NCBI GenBank assembly: GCA_946407015.1
Contig: CAMJML010000008.1
Location: 86,820 to 150,819 of the forward strand
DNA length: 64,000 nt
Origin: an uncultured Selenomonadales bacterium
GTDB taxonomy: Bacteria > Bacillota > Negativicutes > DSM-1736 > Dendrosporobacteraceae
Direction: 5' to 3'
Shown: piece by piece, positions 51,892 to 62,530 of the stretch
How positions within the stretch are numbered: position 1 is the first letter of the stretch
How the letters are laid out: each line of letters opens with the position of its first letter
Notes under the pieces: generated by a model
Told to the model about the DNA's origin: nothing
Database searches by the model: none
Seen by the model: only the letters and a program-made list of their open reading frames with translations
Program-made: the position numbers and the translations under genes

Positions 51892-53526
51892 ATGGATTTG
51901 AGATACAGCAAATTTTTTTTCGGTATTTTGATCATCATGTTTTTACTGACTGGTTGCGGAGGAATAAAGGCGGACACAAAAAACTCGGATAAAGTCCACA
52001 TTCAGGCAGGTGGCCAAATTAGTTATGGCAGTCTCCAGGAACCGGATATTCTAAATCCTTTATTATCCGATATGCTGGCAACTGCAGAGGTTGGTCGGCT
52101 GGTATTTAGTGGTTTGGTTACAACGAATGACAAAGGGGAATGGATTGCTGATCTGGCGACTCAAGTACCGACATTGCAAAATGGGGGAGTCAGTCAGGAT
52201 GGGTTAACGGTTACTTATAAACTCAGGCAGAATGTGCGGTGGCATGATGGTGCCCCCTTTACGGCACAAGATGTGCGGTTTACCTGGCAGGCCATTATGA
52301 ACGCTAAAAATAATATTGTTATTAGAGATGGCTATGATAAAATTGCTGCAATCGAAACTCCGGATGCCTATACGGTTGAAATAAGATTTAAAGAATACTA
52401 TGCTCCCTATTTGAATTTATTTTCTACCATTTTACCTAAACATGTATTAGAGGCAGTGGATATTAATAAAAGCCAATTTAATCGAGCTCCGATAGGAACG
52501 GGTGCATTTAAATTTAAAGAATGGCGAATTGCCGATGCAATTGTGTTTGAGGCTAACCCGGATTATTTTAACGGAAAGCCTAGCTTGAACACCATTATAT
52601 ATAAAATATTTCCTGATCCCAATATCATGCTCAGCCATGTAAAGTCAGGTGAAATTGATATTGTGAGCAATGTTAGCCTTGCTCAGCTTGACCAAGTCAA
52701 GGCTGTTTCCGGATTCAATGTTCTCATATCTCCCAATATGATTTGGGAGCATTTGGATTTTAATCTGGAGCATCCCTTTTTTCAGGATGTTCGAGTACGG
52801 CAGGCAATCGCTCTTGGAGTGGATCGGCAGGCTTTGATCAACAACGTGTTGCGAAATGTTGCCAGTCCTGCATTTAGTGAGCAGTCGCCTCTGTCGTGGG
52901 CTTATAATCCGGCAGTTGTTTCAGGAGGACGGGATGTTGCCGCAGCCCGTGAGCTTTTGGTACAAGCTGGCTGGATTCAAGGGCCAGACGGAATTTTTAC
53001 AAAAGATGGACAAAAATTAGCTTTTTCACTTGCAACAACTTCAGGAAATAAAGTTCGTGAAACAGTAGCTGCAGCGCTTGCGGGACAATTACGGGAGATC
53101 GGGGTTGTGGCTGAGGTTCGGTTGCTTGATCCCGCAGTATTTTTTAATGATATTTTAAAAAATCGCCGTTTTGACACAGCTTTATTTGCTTGGGTCGCGG
53201 GGGTAGATCCGGATAATCAGTTGCTGTGGAATTCACAAAAAATCCCGTCATCAGCTAATGGATATGAAGGCCAGAATTATTCTGGGTGGCGCAATGCGGA
53301 AATTGATTCGCTTACAACCCAAGGGGCACGGACGATTGATCTCGAGACACGCAAACTAATCTATTTTAGAATCCAGGAAATTATGCTGCAGGAATATCCG
53401 GTGATCCCATTGTATTATCGTGCTAATATTGATGCAGTTAAACATAGTGTAATGAATTATAAGCCGAATCCTACACCGGCAGGCAATCTGTGGAATTCTT
53501 GGGAATTAGGTATTGCAGCCAAGTAG
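51892..53526 (+). CDS. Oligopeptide/dipeptide-binding lipoprotein (SBP_bac_5)
   Basis: A 544-residue ABC receptor. The signal MDLRYSKFFFGILIIMFLLT ends in lipobox LTGC with Cys22. The family signature GLTVTYKLRQNVRWHDGAPFTAQDV and the later DVRVRQAIALGVDRQALI are typical of peptide/nickel-binding proteins. No permease or ATPase gene is adjacent, so it either shares a system elsewhere or acts alone. Start is ATG 51892 or the in-frame TTG 51898; neither has ideal spacing. A tRNA operon follows. Confidence 0.88.
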   Translation: MDLRYSKFFFGILIIMFLLTGCGGIKADTKNSDKVHIQAGGQISYGSLQEPDILNPLLSDMLATAEVGRLVFSGLVTTNDKGEWIADLATQVPTLQNGGVSQDGLTVTYKLRQNVRWHDGAPFTAQDVRFTWQAIMNAKNNIVIRDGYDKIAAIETPDAYTVEIRFKEYYAPYLNLFSTILPKHVLEAVDINKSQFNRAPIGTGAFKFKEWRIADAIVFEANPDYFNGKPSLNTIIYKIFPDPNIMLSHVKSGEIDIVSNVSLAQLDQVKAVSGFNVLISPNMIWEHLDFNLEHPFFQDVRVRQAIALGVDRQALINNVLRNVASPAFSEQSPLSWAYNPAVVSGGRDVAAARELLVQAGWIQGPDGIFTKDGQKLAFSLATTSGNKVRETVAAALAGQLREIGVVAEVRLLDPAVFFNDILKNRRFDTALFAWVAGVDPDNQLLWNSQKIPSSANGYEGQNYSGWRNAEIDSLTTQGARTIDLETRKLIYFRIQEIMLQEYPVIPLYYRANIDAVKHSVMNYKPNPTPAGNLWNSWELGIAAK

Positions 53527-53555
53527 TTGACAATTAATTAAGAACATGATAAAAT
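53527..53555 (+). promoter_or_regulatory. Promoter of the tRNA-Leu pair
   Basis: TTGACA at 53527-53532 and TAAAAT at 53550-53555 with 17-bp spacing, 28 bp before the first tRNA. Confidence 0.75.
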
Positions 53556-53583
53556 TCATTTCGTTGCTTGTAATTGTAAATAT

Positions 53584-53669
53584 GCGGTCGTGGCGGAACG
53601 GCAGACGCGCTAGCCTCAGGAGCTAGTGGGGGCAACCTCGTGGTGGTTCAAATCCACTCGACCGCACCA
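53584..53669 (+). tRNA. tRNA-Leu (anticodon CAG)
   Basis: Acceptor GCGGTCG pairs with CGACCGC, then A and encoded CCA. Anticodon stem CTAGC/GCTAG with loop CTCAGGA reads CAG (codon CUG). Long variable arm with GGGGGCAACCTCGT, T loop GTTCAAATC. Confidence 0.95.
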
Positions 53670-53704
53670 ACTCATAAATAATAAAGTCAATATATATAGA
53701 TTGC

Positions 53705-53789
53705 GCGGTTGTGGTGGAACTGGCAGACACACCATCTTGAGGGGGTGGCGGGGCGACCTGTGTGGGTTCAAATCCCACCAACCGCACCA
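53705..53789 (+). tRNA. tRNA-Leu (anticodon GAG)
   Basis: Acceptor GCGGTTG pairs with CAACCGC, then A and CCA. Anticodon stem CCATC/GGTGG (one G-T pair) with loop TTGAGGG reads GAG (codons CUC, CUU). Variable arm and T arm are complete. It shares 10 of the 14 acceptor bases with its neighbour, so the two probably arose by duplication. Confidence 0.93.
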
Positions 53790-53805
53790 AAAAGATACGT
53801 CGATC

Positions 53806-53829
53806 ATCTGGCTATGCCGGATTTTTTTG
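53806..53829 (+). terminator. Terminator of the tRNA-Leu operon
   Basis: ATCTGGC-TAT-GCCGGAT stem followed by TTTTTTT. Confidence 0.8.
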
Positions 53830-53882
53830 TTTTAATACAAGCCTAAGGTTAACCTAAGGCTTGTTGGAATGATAGACAAGTA

Positions 53883-53911
53883 TTGACAATAGTTCGGATA
53901 GCTGATAATAT
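53883..53911 (+). promoter_or_regulatory. Promoter 1 of the pyr operon
   Basis: TTGACA at 53883-53888 and TAATAT at 53906-53911 with a 17-bp spacer. An imperfect inverted repeat, ACAAGCCTAAGG with CCTAAGGCTTGT (53837-53864), lies just upstream. Confidence 0.75.
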
Positions 53912-53929
53912 AAATAAAAATAGAATATG

Positions 53930-54020
53930 CCTTTAAGCTGGTCCTGTGAGGCCGGGAAGGAAATCATGCATAAGTATAAATTACGCCTTCTTGCGTCTTC
54001 ACACGCCAGAAGGCTTTTTT
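53930..54020 (+). promoter_or_regulatory. PyrR-type attenuator 1 (binding hairpin and terminator)
   Basis: The 31-nt hairpin at 53930-53960 is closed by CCTT/AAGG and holds GGTCCTGTGAGGCC, matching the PyrR-binding consensus TCC-NGNGAGG. A terminator follows at 53985-54014 (GCCTTCT/AGAAGGC with inner GCGT/ACGC) and TTTTTT to 54020. GAAGG of the hairpin foot can pair with CCTTC of the terminator as antiterminator. PyrR with UMP would favour termination. Confidence 0.88.
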
Positions 54021-54028
54021 ATATGCCG

Positions 54029-54057
54029 TTGACACTGATCAACTCTTTTGGTAGTAT
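54029..54057 (+). promoter_or_regulatory. Promoter 2 of the pyr operon
   Basis: TTGACA at 54029-54034 and TAGTAT at 54052-54057, spacer 17 bp, lying immediately after attenuator 1 and upstream of PyrR hairpins 2 and 3. Confidence 0.7.
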
Positions 54058-54089
54058 ATATATAAATGAATATTGCATAATTATAAATG

Positions 54090-54120
54090 CCTTTAAGTCG
54101 GTTCTGCGAAACCGGAAAGG
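54090..54120 (+). promoter_or_regulatory. PyrR-type hairpin 2 (no terminator seen)
   Basis: A 31-nt unit closed by CCTTT/AAAGG and holding CGGTTCTGCGAAACCG. The layout equals sites 1 and 3, but GAGG is replaced by GAAA and no terminator stem with T run follows before site 3. It may be a degenerate or titrating site. Confidence 0.7.
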
Positions 54121-54169
54121 TAACGCGCGCTGGAAAAGGTGTTATTGCATACGAAAATACAAATACTAT

Positions 54170-54275
54170 CCTTTAAGTTGATCCGGAGAGGTTGGCAAGG
54201 ATGTTAACGTGGGCTGGCATAATATGCCAGAACGGCCTCTGTATAACTCCTTGCCACCACGGCAGGGAGTTTATT
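54170..54275 (+). promoter_or_regulatory. PyrR-type attenuator 3 ahead of pyrB
   Basis: The 31-nt hairpin at 54170-54200 is closed by CCTT/AAGG and holds TGATCCGGAGAGGTTG. The terminator pairs AACTCCTTGCC (54245-54255) with GGCAGGGAGTT (54261-54271), then TATTTATTT. GGCAAGGA at the hairpin foot is complementary to TCCTTGCC, giving the competing antiterminator. A GGCAT/ATGCC hairpin lies between. This is the attenuator that governs pyrB onward. Confidence 0.88.
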
Positions 54276-54293
54276 TATTTAGGAGGAATGGTT

Positions 54294-55253
54294 GTGACTA
54301 AAAGTCGTCAAGTCTCTCTTCGTAACAAAAGCATTCTCGGTCTTGAAAATATGACGGTCGCCGAAATGGAACTGGTACTGGATACAGCCAAAGAGATGAA
54401 GAATATTATCGATCGGGATATTAAAAAAGTGCCCACCTTAAGAGGAAAATCGATTATCAATTTGTTTTTTGAACCAAGTACTAGAACCCGTACATCTTTT
54501 GAATTGGCCGGAAAATATCTCGGGGCGGATGTTGTCAATATTACAACCAGTGCAAGCAGTGTAGTAAAAGGTGAAAGTTTGCGGGATACCTTGATGACGG
54601 TTGAAGCTATGGGAGTCGATGTCATTGTTATGCGCCATCAAGCGGAAGGTGCTGCCCACTATGCGGCCAATACGGTGAGTCCGCTGATCATTAATGCCGG
54701 CGATGGTGCTCATGAACACCCGACCCAAGGACTGCTCGACATGTTTACAATCAAACAGTATAAAGGAAATTTACAAGGGCTTAAGATTGCAATCATCGGT
54801 GATATTCTTCATAGCCGGGTTGCCCGGTCAAACATTTGGGGTCTCAAAAAAATGGGTGCAGATATTCATATCGCAGGCCCACAGACGCTCTTGCCACGGT
54901 TTATCGAACAAACTGGCATTCACGTTCATAATCGGGTTGAGGATGCTCTTGAGGCTGCAGATGTCGTGAATGTCTTGAGAATTCAGTTGGAACGTCAAAA
55001 AAAGGGATTGTTTCCTTCAGCGCGTGAATATGCCCGCATCTTCGGTATTAACCAAGTCAGACTGGCATTGGCAAAACCGGACGCATTGATTATGCATCCT
55101 GGGCCAATGAATCGCGGCCTGGAAATAGCCCCTGATGTTGCTTATAGTGAAAAATCCGCAATACAGGAGCAGGTGAAAAATGGTCTGGCCATAAGAATGG
55201 CGCTGCTGTTTTTGGTGCTGATGGGAGGTAAGAACATTGAAACTATTGCTTAA
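54294..55253 (+). CDS. pyrB: Aspartate carbamoyltransferase catalytic subunit
   Basis: A 319-residue enzyme joining carbamoyl phosphate to aspartate, the first committed step of pyrimidine synthesis. [13 protein letters not shown] (about 59-70) is the carbamoyl-phosphate site; [12 protein letters not shown] and MHPGPMNRG are further active-site blocks. GTG start at 54294 follows AGGAGG; longer in-frame readings from 54192 run through the attenuator and are rejected. No pyrI regulatory gene follows. Overlaps pyrC by 17 bp. Confidence 0.95.
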   Translation: MTKSRQVSLRNKSILGLENMTVAEMELVLDTAKEMKNIIDRDIKKVPTLRGKSIINLFFEPSTRTRTSFELAGKYLGADVVNITTSASSVVKGESLRDTLMTVEAMGVDVIVMRHQAEGAAHYAANTVSPLIINAGDGAHEHPTQGLLDMFTIKQYKGNLQGLKIAIIGDILHSRVARSNIWGLKKMGADIHIAGPQTLLPRFIEQTGIHVHNRVEDALEAADVVNVLRIQLERQKKGLFPSAREYARIFGINQVRLALAKPDALIMHPGPMNRGLEIAPDVAYSEKSAIQEQVKNGLAIRMALLFLVLMGGKNIETIA

Positions 55254-56526
55254 AGCTGGACGAATCATTAATCCTGTAAACAATACGGATGAAATTGGCG
55301 ATATTTTGATTATGGATGGAAAAATTGCCGAAATTGGACCAGAGCTTTCCTGCGAAGGGGCCGCAGTGTATCAGGCAAGTGGCTTGGTAATTGCGCCTGG
55401 TTTAATTGATATGCATGTGCATTTAAGAGAACCTGGGCTGGAAGCTAAAGAAGATATTGCCTCAGGAACCAGAGCGGCCGCTGCCGGAGGGTTTACCACA
55501 ATTGCTTGTATGCCGAATACCAAGCCGGTTGTCGACAATTCCATCTTGGTGTCCGGGATATTACAACGGGCAGAGGATGAAGGGGTCGTCCGTGTCAAAG
55601 TGATTGGCGCACTGAGCAAAGGTCAGGAAGGAAAAGAATTGGCAGAAGTAGGCGATATGGTCTATGCTGGCGCGGTAGCGATTTCTGATGACGGGCATTA
55701 TGTTGATAATGCTGAATTACTATTAAATGGTTTGGAGTACTTAGCCCGATTTGACAGCCCGATTATTTCTCATGCGGAGGACGAAGCATTAGCCGGTGAT
55801 GGGTTTATGCACGAAGGGGCCGTTTCGGCGATGCTGGGAATCAAGGGACGGCCTGCTGTTGCCGAGGATATTGCCGTGGCTCGTGATATTCTGCTGGCCG
55901 AGTATACCGGCGGTTCGGTGCATATCGCGCATGTCAGCAGCAAAGGAGCGGTGGAATTGATCCGTCAGGCCAAAAAGCGTGGTGTCCGGGTTACCGCAGA
56001 AGTGACTCCACACCATCTGGCTTTGACGGATGATGTGGTGGCTACGTTTGATACAGCAACAAAAGTGAATCCGCCATTGCGTTCAGCCGATCATCTTGAA
56101 GCCTTATTAGCAGGGCTAAAAGACGGTACAATTGACGCCATTGCCTGCGATCATGCTCCCCATGCATTCGAAGAAAAAGACCGGGAGTACCGGTTTGCTC
56201 CAAGCGGATTTGCCGGACTAGAAACATCATTGGGCGTTATTTTAACAAAACTTTATCATACCGGTAAGTTTACTTTAAATGAAATCATTGAGCGCATGAC
56301 CGCAGCACCTGCGCGTATACTAAAGCTCAACAGCGGCAAACTGGAGGTTGGCGTACCTGCCGATCTGACCATCATTGATCCGGATTATGAATGGATTGTG
56401 GATAGCAAGAGATTTTATACCAGAGGGAAACATACTCCGTTTGATGGGATGAAGTTAAAAGGAAAAGCAGTAGCAACAATTGTAAATGGAAATTTGATTA
56501 TGCAAAATGGCGAGGTGCATGAATGA
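55237..56526 (+). CDS. pyrC: Dihydroorotase
   Basis: A 429-residue type I dihydroorotase closing carbamoyl-aspartate to dihydroorotate. Zinc ligands His60 and His62 in [10 protein letters not shown], histidines in SHAEDEAL and IAHVSSKG, and the catalytic aspartate in ACDHAPH are all present. TTG start at 55237, 8 nt after GGGAGG inside pyrB. Stop and start of carA overlap (ATGA). Confidence 0.95.
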   Translation: MKLLLKAGRIINPVNNTDEIGDILIMDGKIAEIGPELSCEGAAVYQASGLVIAPGLIDMHVHLREPGLEAKEDIASGTRAAAAGGFTTIACMPNTKPVVDNSILVSGILQRAEDEGVVRVKVIGALSKGQEGKELAEVGDMVYAGAVAISDDGHYVDNAELLLNGLEYLARFDSPIISHAEDEALAGDGFMHEGAVSAMLGIKGRPAVAEDIAVARDILLAEYTGGSVHIAHVSSKGAVELIRQAKKRGVRVTAEVTPHHLALTDDVVATFDTATKVNPPLRSADHLEALLAGLKDGTIDAIACDHAPHAFEEKDREYRFAPSGFAGLETSLGVILTKLYHTGKFTLNEIIERMTAAPARILKLNSGKLEVGVPADLTIIDPDYEWIVDSKRFYTRGKHTPFDGMKLKGKAVATIVNGNLIMQNGEVHE

Positions 56527-57587
56527 AGGGTAAATTGATTTTAGAAGACGGCAGTGTTTTTTATGGTGAAATGTTGCAAAATGGCAATGCTGTCGGCGAA
56601 GTCGTATTTAATACAGGAATGACTGGATACCAGGAAATTTTGACTGATCCGTCTTATTGTGGTCAAATTGTGACGTTAACTTTCCCACTGATAGGGAACT
56701 ATGGAGTTGCCGACTTGTTTGAGCAATCGGATAAGCCTTATGTACGTGGTTTTGTTATCAGTGAACTGTGCGTTAATCCAAGCAATTGGCAGGCAGAAGG
56801 TGCTTTAGCCGATTATTTAAAGTCTCGTAATATTCCCTGCATCTATGGGGTTGATACAAGAGCCATCACCCGAAAAATCCGTTCACACGGAACGATGAAA
56901 GGGATCATTGTTTCAGAGGCGGCCAGTGAAGCGGAAATTGCCGAGTTGTTTGCACGGCCCCCTCAAATTGAGGTAGTTAAAGAAGTTACAACCAAATCGG
57001 TTTACAGGATGCTTAATCACGGACCTCATGTCGTTGTCATTGATTATGGGATCAAACGCAATATCTTAAATTCACTGCATAAGATTGGTTGTAATCTAAC
57101 CATAGTTCCTGCTCATACTACCGCGGAACAAATTATGGCGCTTCAGCCTGACGGAATCTTTCTGTCAAATGGGCCCGGAGATCCTAAGGATTTACCTGAG
57201 GCTGTTGAAGTCATTAAAGACTTGCTTGGTAAAAAGCCGATGTTCGGGATTTGCTTGGGCCATCAATTGATTGCCTTGGCACTTGGAGCCGATACTTATA
57301 AACTGAAGTTCGGTCATCGCGGTTCCAACCAGCCGGTCAAAAACTTAACAACCGGCCGGGTTCATATTACCTCGCAGAATCATGGCTATTCGGTTCATGA
57401 AGATTCACTGGCAGGTAAAAATTTGATTATCACTCATCGTGCGGTGAATGACGGTACGGTCGAGGGTATGCGTCATCAAGATATCCCATTATTCTCAGTC
57501 CAATACCACCCGGAAGCAGCACCTGGACCTGATGATAACACTTATTTGTTTGATGAATTCTGGACACTGCTTACTAAGGGGGAATAG
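56523..57587 (+). CDS. carA: Carbamoyl phosphate synthase small subunit (glutaminase)
   Basis: A 354-residue class I glutamine amidotransferase providing ammonia to CarB. The N-terminal CarA domain starts [15 protein letters not shown]; the glutaminase triad is Cys244 in FGICLGHQ with the His and Glu of [12 protein letters not shown] overlaps the pyrC stop. The only carA/carB pair seen here lies in the pyr operon, so it may be the pyrimidine-specific enzyme. Confidence 0.95.
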   Translation: MKGKLILEDGSVFYGEMLQNGNAVGEVVFNTGMTGYQEILTDPSYCGQIVTLTFPLIGNYGVADLFEQSDKPYVRGFVISELCVNPSNWQAEGALADYLKSRNIPCIYGVDTRAITRKIRSHGTMKGIIVSEAASEAEIAELFARPPQIEVVKEVTTKSVYRMLNHGPHVVVIDYGIKRNILNSLHKIGCNLTIVPAHTTAEQIMALQPDGIFLSNGPGDPKDLPEAVEVIKDLLGKKPMFGICLGHQLIALALGADTYKLKFGHRGSNQPVKNLTTGRVHITSQNHGYSVHEDSLAGKNLIITHRAVNDGTVEGMRHQDIPLFSVQYHPEAAPGPDDNTYLFDEFWTLLTKGE

Positions 57588-57589
57588 CT

Positions 57590-60500
57590 ATGCCGAAAAA
57601 GGAATATTTGCGCAAGGTATTGGTTATTGGCTCAGGACCGATCGTAATTGGCCAGGCCGCCGAGTTTGATTATGCGGGTACCCAAGCCTGCCGCGCCTTA
57701 AAAGAAGAAGGAATCGAAGTTGTGCTGGTAAACAGCAATCCGGCTACCATTATGACGGATGCCAATATTGCAGACCGTGTTTACATTGAACCGCTTACAC
57801 CGGAGTTTCTGGAAGAAATTATTGCTAAAGAAAGACCGGACGGCGTGCTGGCTACTCTGGGCGGTCAGGCAGGCTTGAATTTAGCCTTCAAGCTGGCGGA
57901 GCGAGGAGTCTTTGAAAAGTACCATGCAGAACTTTTAGGGACTTCTATTGAGGCCATTAAAAAAGCCGAAGACCGTGAATTGTTTAAAGAAACCATGCAA
58001 GCTATCGGTGAACCAATCCCTGAAAGTACGATTGTTGAGGATATTGAAAGCGCTAAACAATTTGCAGAGGAAATTGGCTTTCCACTCATTGTTCGTCCTG
58101 CTTATACTATGGGGGGGACTGGTGGCGGAATAGCAAGCAATGACCAAGAATTAGTGGATATTGTTACACGCGGGTTAAAATACAGCTTGATTGGCCAAGT
58201 GCTGATTGAACGCAGTGTAGCGGGCTGGAAAGAAATTGAATATGAAGTCATGCGTGATGCCAATGACAACTGCATTACGGTATGTAATATGGAGAATTTT
58301 GACCCGGTTGGGATTCACACAGGCGACAGTATTGTAGTAGCTCCTTCGCAGACTCTTGCCGACTATGAATATCAAATGCTGCGCAGTGCATCCTTACGGA
58401 TCATTAGAGAGTTAGGGATTGAAGGTGGCTGTAATGCTCAATATGCTCTTGATCCCAACAGCAATCAGTATTATGTCATTGAAGTCAATCCCCGTGTAAG
58501 CCGGTCAAGCGCTCTGGCTTCTAAGGCGACAGGATATCCGATTGCGAAAGTGGCAACCAAGATTGCGATTGGCTATCACCTTGATGAAATTGTTAACGCA
58601 GTGACCCAGAAAACAATGGCTTGTTTTGAACCAACCCTTGATTATGTGGTCGTTAAGTTTCCTAGATGGCCTTTTGACAAATTTATGTTTGCTGACAGAA
58701 TCCTGGGGACACAAATGAAAGCAACCGGGGAAGTCATGTCCATCGATAGAACCTTTGAAGGCGCTTTGTTAAAAGCGGTCCGGTCATTGGAAATCGGGTT
58801 GCATCGCCTCCATATTCCGGAGATAGCCGGGCTTTCCACAGAGGCTATTCGCGATAACCTGAAACTGGCCAATGATGAGCGGTTGTTTGTGGTTGCGGAA
58901 GCGTTGCGCCGTAATATTGCCATTGATGAAATTCATCAAGTAACGGGTATTGATTTCTGGTTTTTAGATAAAATTAAAAATATTGTCACGATGGAAACAG
59001 CGTTGCGGGAGGGAGTGCTTTCTCCTGAACTGATGGGGACTGCCAAAAAAATCGGGTTTGCCGATAAAACCATTGCCGAAATTACCGGCAAAACGACGGA
59101 TGAGATTAGAAATATCCGCAAAGAACAACAAATTGTTCCTTGCTATAAAATGGTTGATACCTGCGCGGCTGAGTTTGAGGCGGCCACTCCGTATTATTAC
59201 TCTACTTATGCTCAAGAGGATGAAGTCAGCATCTCGCATAAACGCAAAGTTCTGGTCTTGGGATCAGGACCGATCCGGATCGGGCAAGGCGTGGAGTTTG
59301 ACTACTGCTCAGTTCACTCGGTATGGGCGCTAAGAGAGATGGGGCTGGAGTCGATTATCGTTAACAATAATCCCGAGACTGTCAGTACTGACTTTGATAC
59401 ATCAGACAGACTGTATTTTGAACCTCTAACGCCAGAAGATGTTTTGAACATTATTGACAAGGAACAGCCGGAAGGGGTTATTGTCCAATTCGGCGGTCAA
59501 ACAGCCATAAATCTAGCCGGACCACTGGCTAAGGCCGGTGTAAAAGTATTCGGAACTTCTGTTGAAAACATTGATAAAGCTGAAGACCGGGAAAAATTTG
59601 ATGCCCTGCTCGAAGAAATCGGAATTCCGCGCCCACAGGGAACAACGGTCACCAATGCAGAGGATGCTGTGCGCGAAGCTACTAAAATTGGCTATCCGGT
59701 CGTCGTTCGCCCTTCTTATGTTCTGGGCGGACGGGCTATGGAGATTGTTTACAGCGAGGCTGAGCTAAAGGATTATATGAACCGGGCTGTTAAAGCTTCG
59801 CCTGAACATCCGGTTTTAGTTGACCGTTATATGCAAGGGACTGAGGTGGAGGTTGATGCTATCTCAGATGGACAGGATGTGCTGATTCCGGGAATTATGG
59901 AACATGTTGAACGGGCGGGCGTCCATTCGGGTGATAGTATTGCGGTATATCCAACACAGACCTTGCCATCGGCAGTCATTCAAACGATTGTGGATTATAC
60001 GAAAAAGCTGGCAGTGGGCTTAAATGTTAAAGGGCTTTTAAACATCCAATACGTCATCGCGGATGGTGTGGTTTATGTGATTGAGGTTAACCCAAGGTCG
60101 AGCCGGACGATCCCGTTCCTCAGCAAAGTGACCAATGTGCCGATGGTAAATGTAGCCACCCGGATTGCATTGGGAGCCACGCTGAAATCACTGGGATATC
60201 AACCAGGACTTATGCCTCCTAAGCCTTATATTGCAGTGAAAGCACCGGTATTCTCCTTTGCCAAGATGCTTCAAGTTGACATCTCTTTAGGACCGGAGAT
60301 GAAGTCAACCGGTGAAGTCATGGGGACAGACTATCATTATGCAAGGGCGCTGTATAAAGCGATCACTGCCGCCGGGATGAATGTTCCCTCGCAAGGCACG
60401 GTGCTGTTCACTGTTGCCAATAAAGATAAGGCGGAAGCCGGAGAACTGGCAAAAGGCTTTGCCGATCTGGGCTATAGTCTGGTGGCTACGGCCGGAACGG

Positions 60501-60811
60501 CTCAATATTTACAATCTTTGGGGTTGGCTGTCGATACTGTGCAAAAGGTGCACGAGCATAAAGCCGATATCATTCAAATGATTAAAACCGGGAAAATTAA
60601 TATGGTCATTAATACCCTGACTCATGGTAAAGAGCCGGAACGTGATGGATTTAAGATTCGCCGGGCAACCGTTGAACATGCGATTCCTTGCTTGACGTCC
60701 ATGGATACAGCCAAAGAAGTCCTTCATGTTCTTAACTTCATGCGCGAGCGCAGGCTTGTGTACGCATTAGCGCTCCAGGACTATGTTGGCGGAGGCGATA
60801 ATCTTGTCTAA
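57590..60811 (+). CDS. carB: Carbamoyl phosphate synthase large subunit
   Basis: A 1073-residue synthase with two ATP-grasp halves, each opening with the nucleotide-site strand ([22 protein letters not shown] at about 8 and [19 protein letters not shown] near 555). [12 protein letters not shown] and [11 protein letters not shown] are the two phosphate loops. The C-terminal MGS domain (about 935-1073) is the site where UMP and ornithine act in known enzymes. It starts 2 bp after carA and overlaps pyrK. Confidence 0.96.
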   Translation: MPKKEYLRKVLVIGSGPIVIGQAAEFDYAGTQACRALKEEGIEVVLVNSNPATIMTDANIADRVYIEPLTPEFLEEIIAKERPDGVLATLGGQAGLNLAFKLAERGVFEKYHAELLGTSIEAIKKAEDRELFKETMQAIGEPIPESTIVEDIESAKQFAEEIGFPLIVRPAYTMGGTGGGIASNDQELVDIVTRGLKYSLIGQVLIERSVAGWKEIEYEVMRDANDNCITVCNMENFDPVGIHTGDSIVVAPSQTLADYEYQMLRSASLRIIRELGIEGGCNAQYALDPNSNQYYVIEVNPRVSRSSALASKATGYPIAKVATKIAIGYHLDEIVNAVTQKTMACFEPTLDYVVVKFPRWPFDKFMFADRILGTQMKATGEVMSIDRTFEGALLKAVRSLEIGLHRLHIPEIAGLSTEAIRDNLKLANDERLFVVAEALRRNIAIDEIHQVTGIDFWFLDKIKNIVTMETALREGVLSPELMGTAKKIGFADKTIAEITGKTTDEIRNIRKEQQIVPCYKMVDTCAAEFEAATPYYYSTYAQEDEVSISHKRKVLVLGSGPIRIGQGVEFDYCSVHSVWALREMGLESIIVNNNPETVSTDFDTSDRLYFEPLTPEDVLNIIDKEQPEGVIVQFGGQTAINLAGPLAKAGVKVFGTSVENIDKAEDREKFDALLEEIGIPRPQGTTVTNAEDAVREATKIGYPVVVRPSYVLGGRAMEIVYSEAELKDYMNRAVKASPEHPVLVDRYMQGTEVEVDAISDGQDVLIPGIMEHVERAGVHSGDSIAVYPTQTLPSAVIQTIVDYTKKLAVGLNVKGLLNIQYVIADGVVYVIEVNPRSSRTIPFLSKVTNVPMVNVATRIALGATLKSLGYQPGLMPPKPYIAVKAPVFSFAKMLQVDISLGPEMKSTGEVMGTDYHYARALYKAITAAGMNVPSQGTVLFTVANKDKAEAGELAKGFADLGYSLVATAGTAQYLQSLGLAVDTVQKVHEHKADIIQMIKTGKINMVINTLTHGKEPERDGFKIRRATVEHAIPCLTSMDTAKEVLHVLNFMRERRLVYALALQDYVGGGDNLV

Positions 60812-61571
60812 AATGATTGTCAAGGCTCCGGTTGTTCAGCAGAGGGAGATTGCCAAGTCGGTTTATCAGCTTACGCTTCATTCTCCTGAATTGACCCAGC
60901 AAGCCGTTCCGGGACAATTTATTCACCTGCGGGTAACAGAGAATTATCAGCCGCTATTAAGGCGTCCGTTAAGCATCTCTTCGGTGAACAGGGACGCTGG
61001 GACTCTGAGTACGATTTATCGGATTGTGGGTCAAGGAACAATGCAGTTAAGTACGTTTAAAACCGATGCGATCATTGATTGCATGGGACCGCTCGGTAAA
61101 GGATTTGATTTACAATGTCATACACCTCTGCTGATTGGGGGAGGAATGGGGTTGGCGCCGCTGGTCTTTTTAGCTCAGCGGCTCTGTCCGCGCCCTTTGG
61201 AAATTTTGATGGGTGGCCGCAATGAGCAAGAGCTGTTCTGGCAGACCGTTTATCGTGATATTTGCGATAAGATTCACATTACGACAGATGACGGATCCTT
61301 AGGGCGGCGTGGATTTACTGTGGATATTCTGCCGGACCTATTGGATAAGGGGACCTTTGATAGGATTTATGCATGCGGACCCCGGCCAATGCTAGAGGCC
61401 ATTGCTGCGATTGCCAAACAGTTTGCTATTCCCTGTCAGGTATCGCTGGAAGAACATATGGCTTGTGGCGTTGGGGCTTGTCTTTCCTGTACTTGTGCGG
61501 GTACTGATGGGAAACGGCGGAAAGTCTGCACCGATGGGCCTGTATTTTGGGCTGGGGAGGTGTTTGGATGA
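60804..61571 (+). CDS. pyrK: Dihydroorotate dehydrogenase electron-transfer subunit
   Basis: A 255-residue FAD/[2Fe-2S] protein passing electrons from PyrDB to NAD+. The FAD segment [10 protein letters not shown], the NAD-binding GGGMGLAPL and the cluster cysteines 221, 226, 229 and 242 (CGVGACLSC...C) are complete. TTG start at 60804 has GGAGG 8 nt upstream; an in-frame ATG at 60783 precedes it. It overlaps carB by 8 bp and pyrD by 4 bp. Confidence 0.94.
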   Translation: MSKMIVKAPVVQQREIAKSVYQLTLHSPELTQQAVPGQFIHLRVTENYQPLLRRPLSISSVNRDAGTLSTIYRIVGQGTMQLSTFKTDAIIDCMGPLGKGFDLQCHTPLLIGGGMGLAPLVFLAQRLCPRPLEILMGGRNEQELFWQTVYRDICDKIHITTDDGSLGRRGFTVDILPDLLDKGTFDRIYACGPRPMLEAIAAIAKQFAIPCQVSLEEHMACGVGACLSCTCAGTDGKRRKVCTDGPVFWAGEVFG

Positions 61572-62503
61572 CTGCAGAGCATAATTTAGGCCTGTTATCG
61601 GTCAATATTGCCGGCATTAAGATGAAAACACCGGTTATGACGGCATCCGGAACCTTTGGCTTTGGCCTGGAGTACAGTGATTTTGTCGATATCAATAAGA
61701 TCGGTGCTGTTGTGGTTAAAGGGACGACCTTATTATCACGCAGTGGCAATTCTGGTGTACGGATTGCCGAAACACCTGCGGGCATGCTAAATTCAATTGG
61801 CTTGGAGAATCCGGGCGTAGAGGCATTCTTACATGAGACTTTGCCGGTTTTGGCAAAATATGATGTTCCCGTCATTGTGAATATAGCCGGAAACACCGTA
61901 GAGGAATATGGCGAGCTTGCGAAACAGCTGGATGTTAAAGGCGTTGCCGGCTTGGAGCTGAATATATCCTGTCCTAATGTTAAGCAGGGCGGAATTGCTT
62001 TCGGAACAAATTGCGAAAGTGCGGCCAGCGTTGTCCGCATGGTAAAGAAAAGTACCGGCTTGCCGGTTATTGTTAAGCTGTCGCCAAATGTAACCGACAT
62101 TGTGGAAATGGCCAAAGCTGTTGAAGCGGCTGGAGCTGACGCAATTTCCCTGATTAATACCTTATTGGGGATGGCTATTGATATTCATAATCGGAAACCT
62201 ATTTTGGGAAATATTGTCGGCGGTTTATCAGGACCCGCCGTAAAGCCGGTTGCTGTTCGAATGGTTTGGCAAGTGGCCAAAGCGGTTAAAGTTCCGGTTA
62301 TTGGGATGGGCGGAATCATGACGGCCGAAGATGCAGTTGAATTTATGCTTGCGGGGGCCAGTGCTGTTGCGGTTGGAACTGCCAATTTCGTTAACCCTTA
62401 TGCAACGGTTGAAATTGCCGATGGCATACGGGAGTACCTGAACCAGCAGGGTTTAATGCAGGTCAGTGAAATTGTCGGTAAAGTCAGGACAGAAGAATGG
62501 TAG
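61568..62503 (+). CDS. pyrD: Dihydroorotate dehydrogenase, NAD-dependent (class 1B)
   Basis: A 311-residue FMN barrel oxidising dihydroorotate to orotate. The catalytic base is Cys135 in [12 protein letters not shown], typical of class 1, and the adjacent pyrK makes it class 1[10 protein letters not shown] and [14 protein letters not shown] bind FMN. ATG at 61568 after GGGGAGGTGTTT. Confidence 0.95.
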   Translation: MTAEHNLGLLSVNIAGIKMKTPVMTASGTFGFGLEYSDFVDINKIGAVVVKGTTLLSRSGNSGVRIAETPAGMLNSIGLENPGVEAFLHETLPVLAKYDVPVIVNIAGNTVEEYGELAKQLDVKGVAGLELNISCPNVKQGGIAFGTNCESAASVVRMVKKSTGLPVIVKLSPNVTDIVEMAKAVEAAGADAISLINTLLGMAIDIHNRKPILGNIVGGLSGPAVKPVAVRMVWQVAKAVKVPVIGMGGIMTAEDAVEFMLAGASAVAVGTANFVNPYATVEIADGIREYLNQQGLMQVSEIVGKVRTEEW

Positions 62504-62530
62504 TTGAAAAATTCCGGTAGGAGTGGAATT

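Noticed and set aside
53837..53864. Perfect palindrome upstream of the pyr promoter
   Set aside because: The inverted repeat has a mismatch at its centre and no T run; it is noted with the promoter rather than listed as a repeat or terminator.
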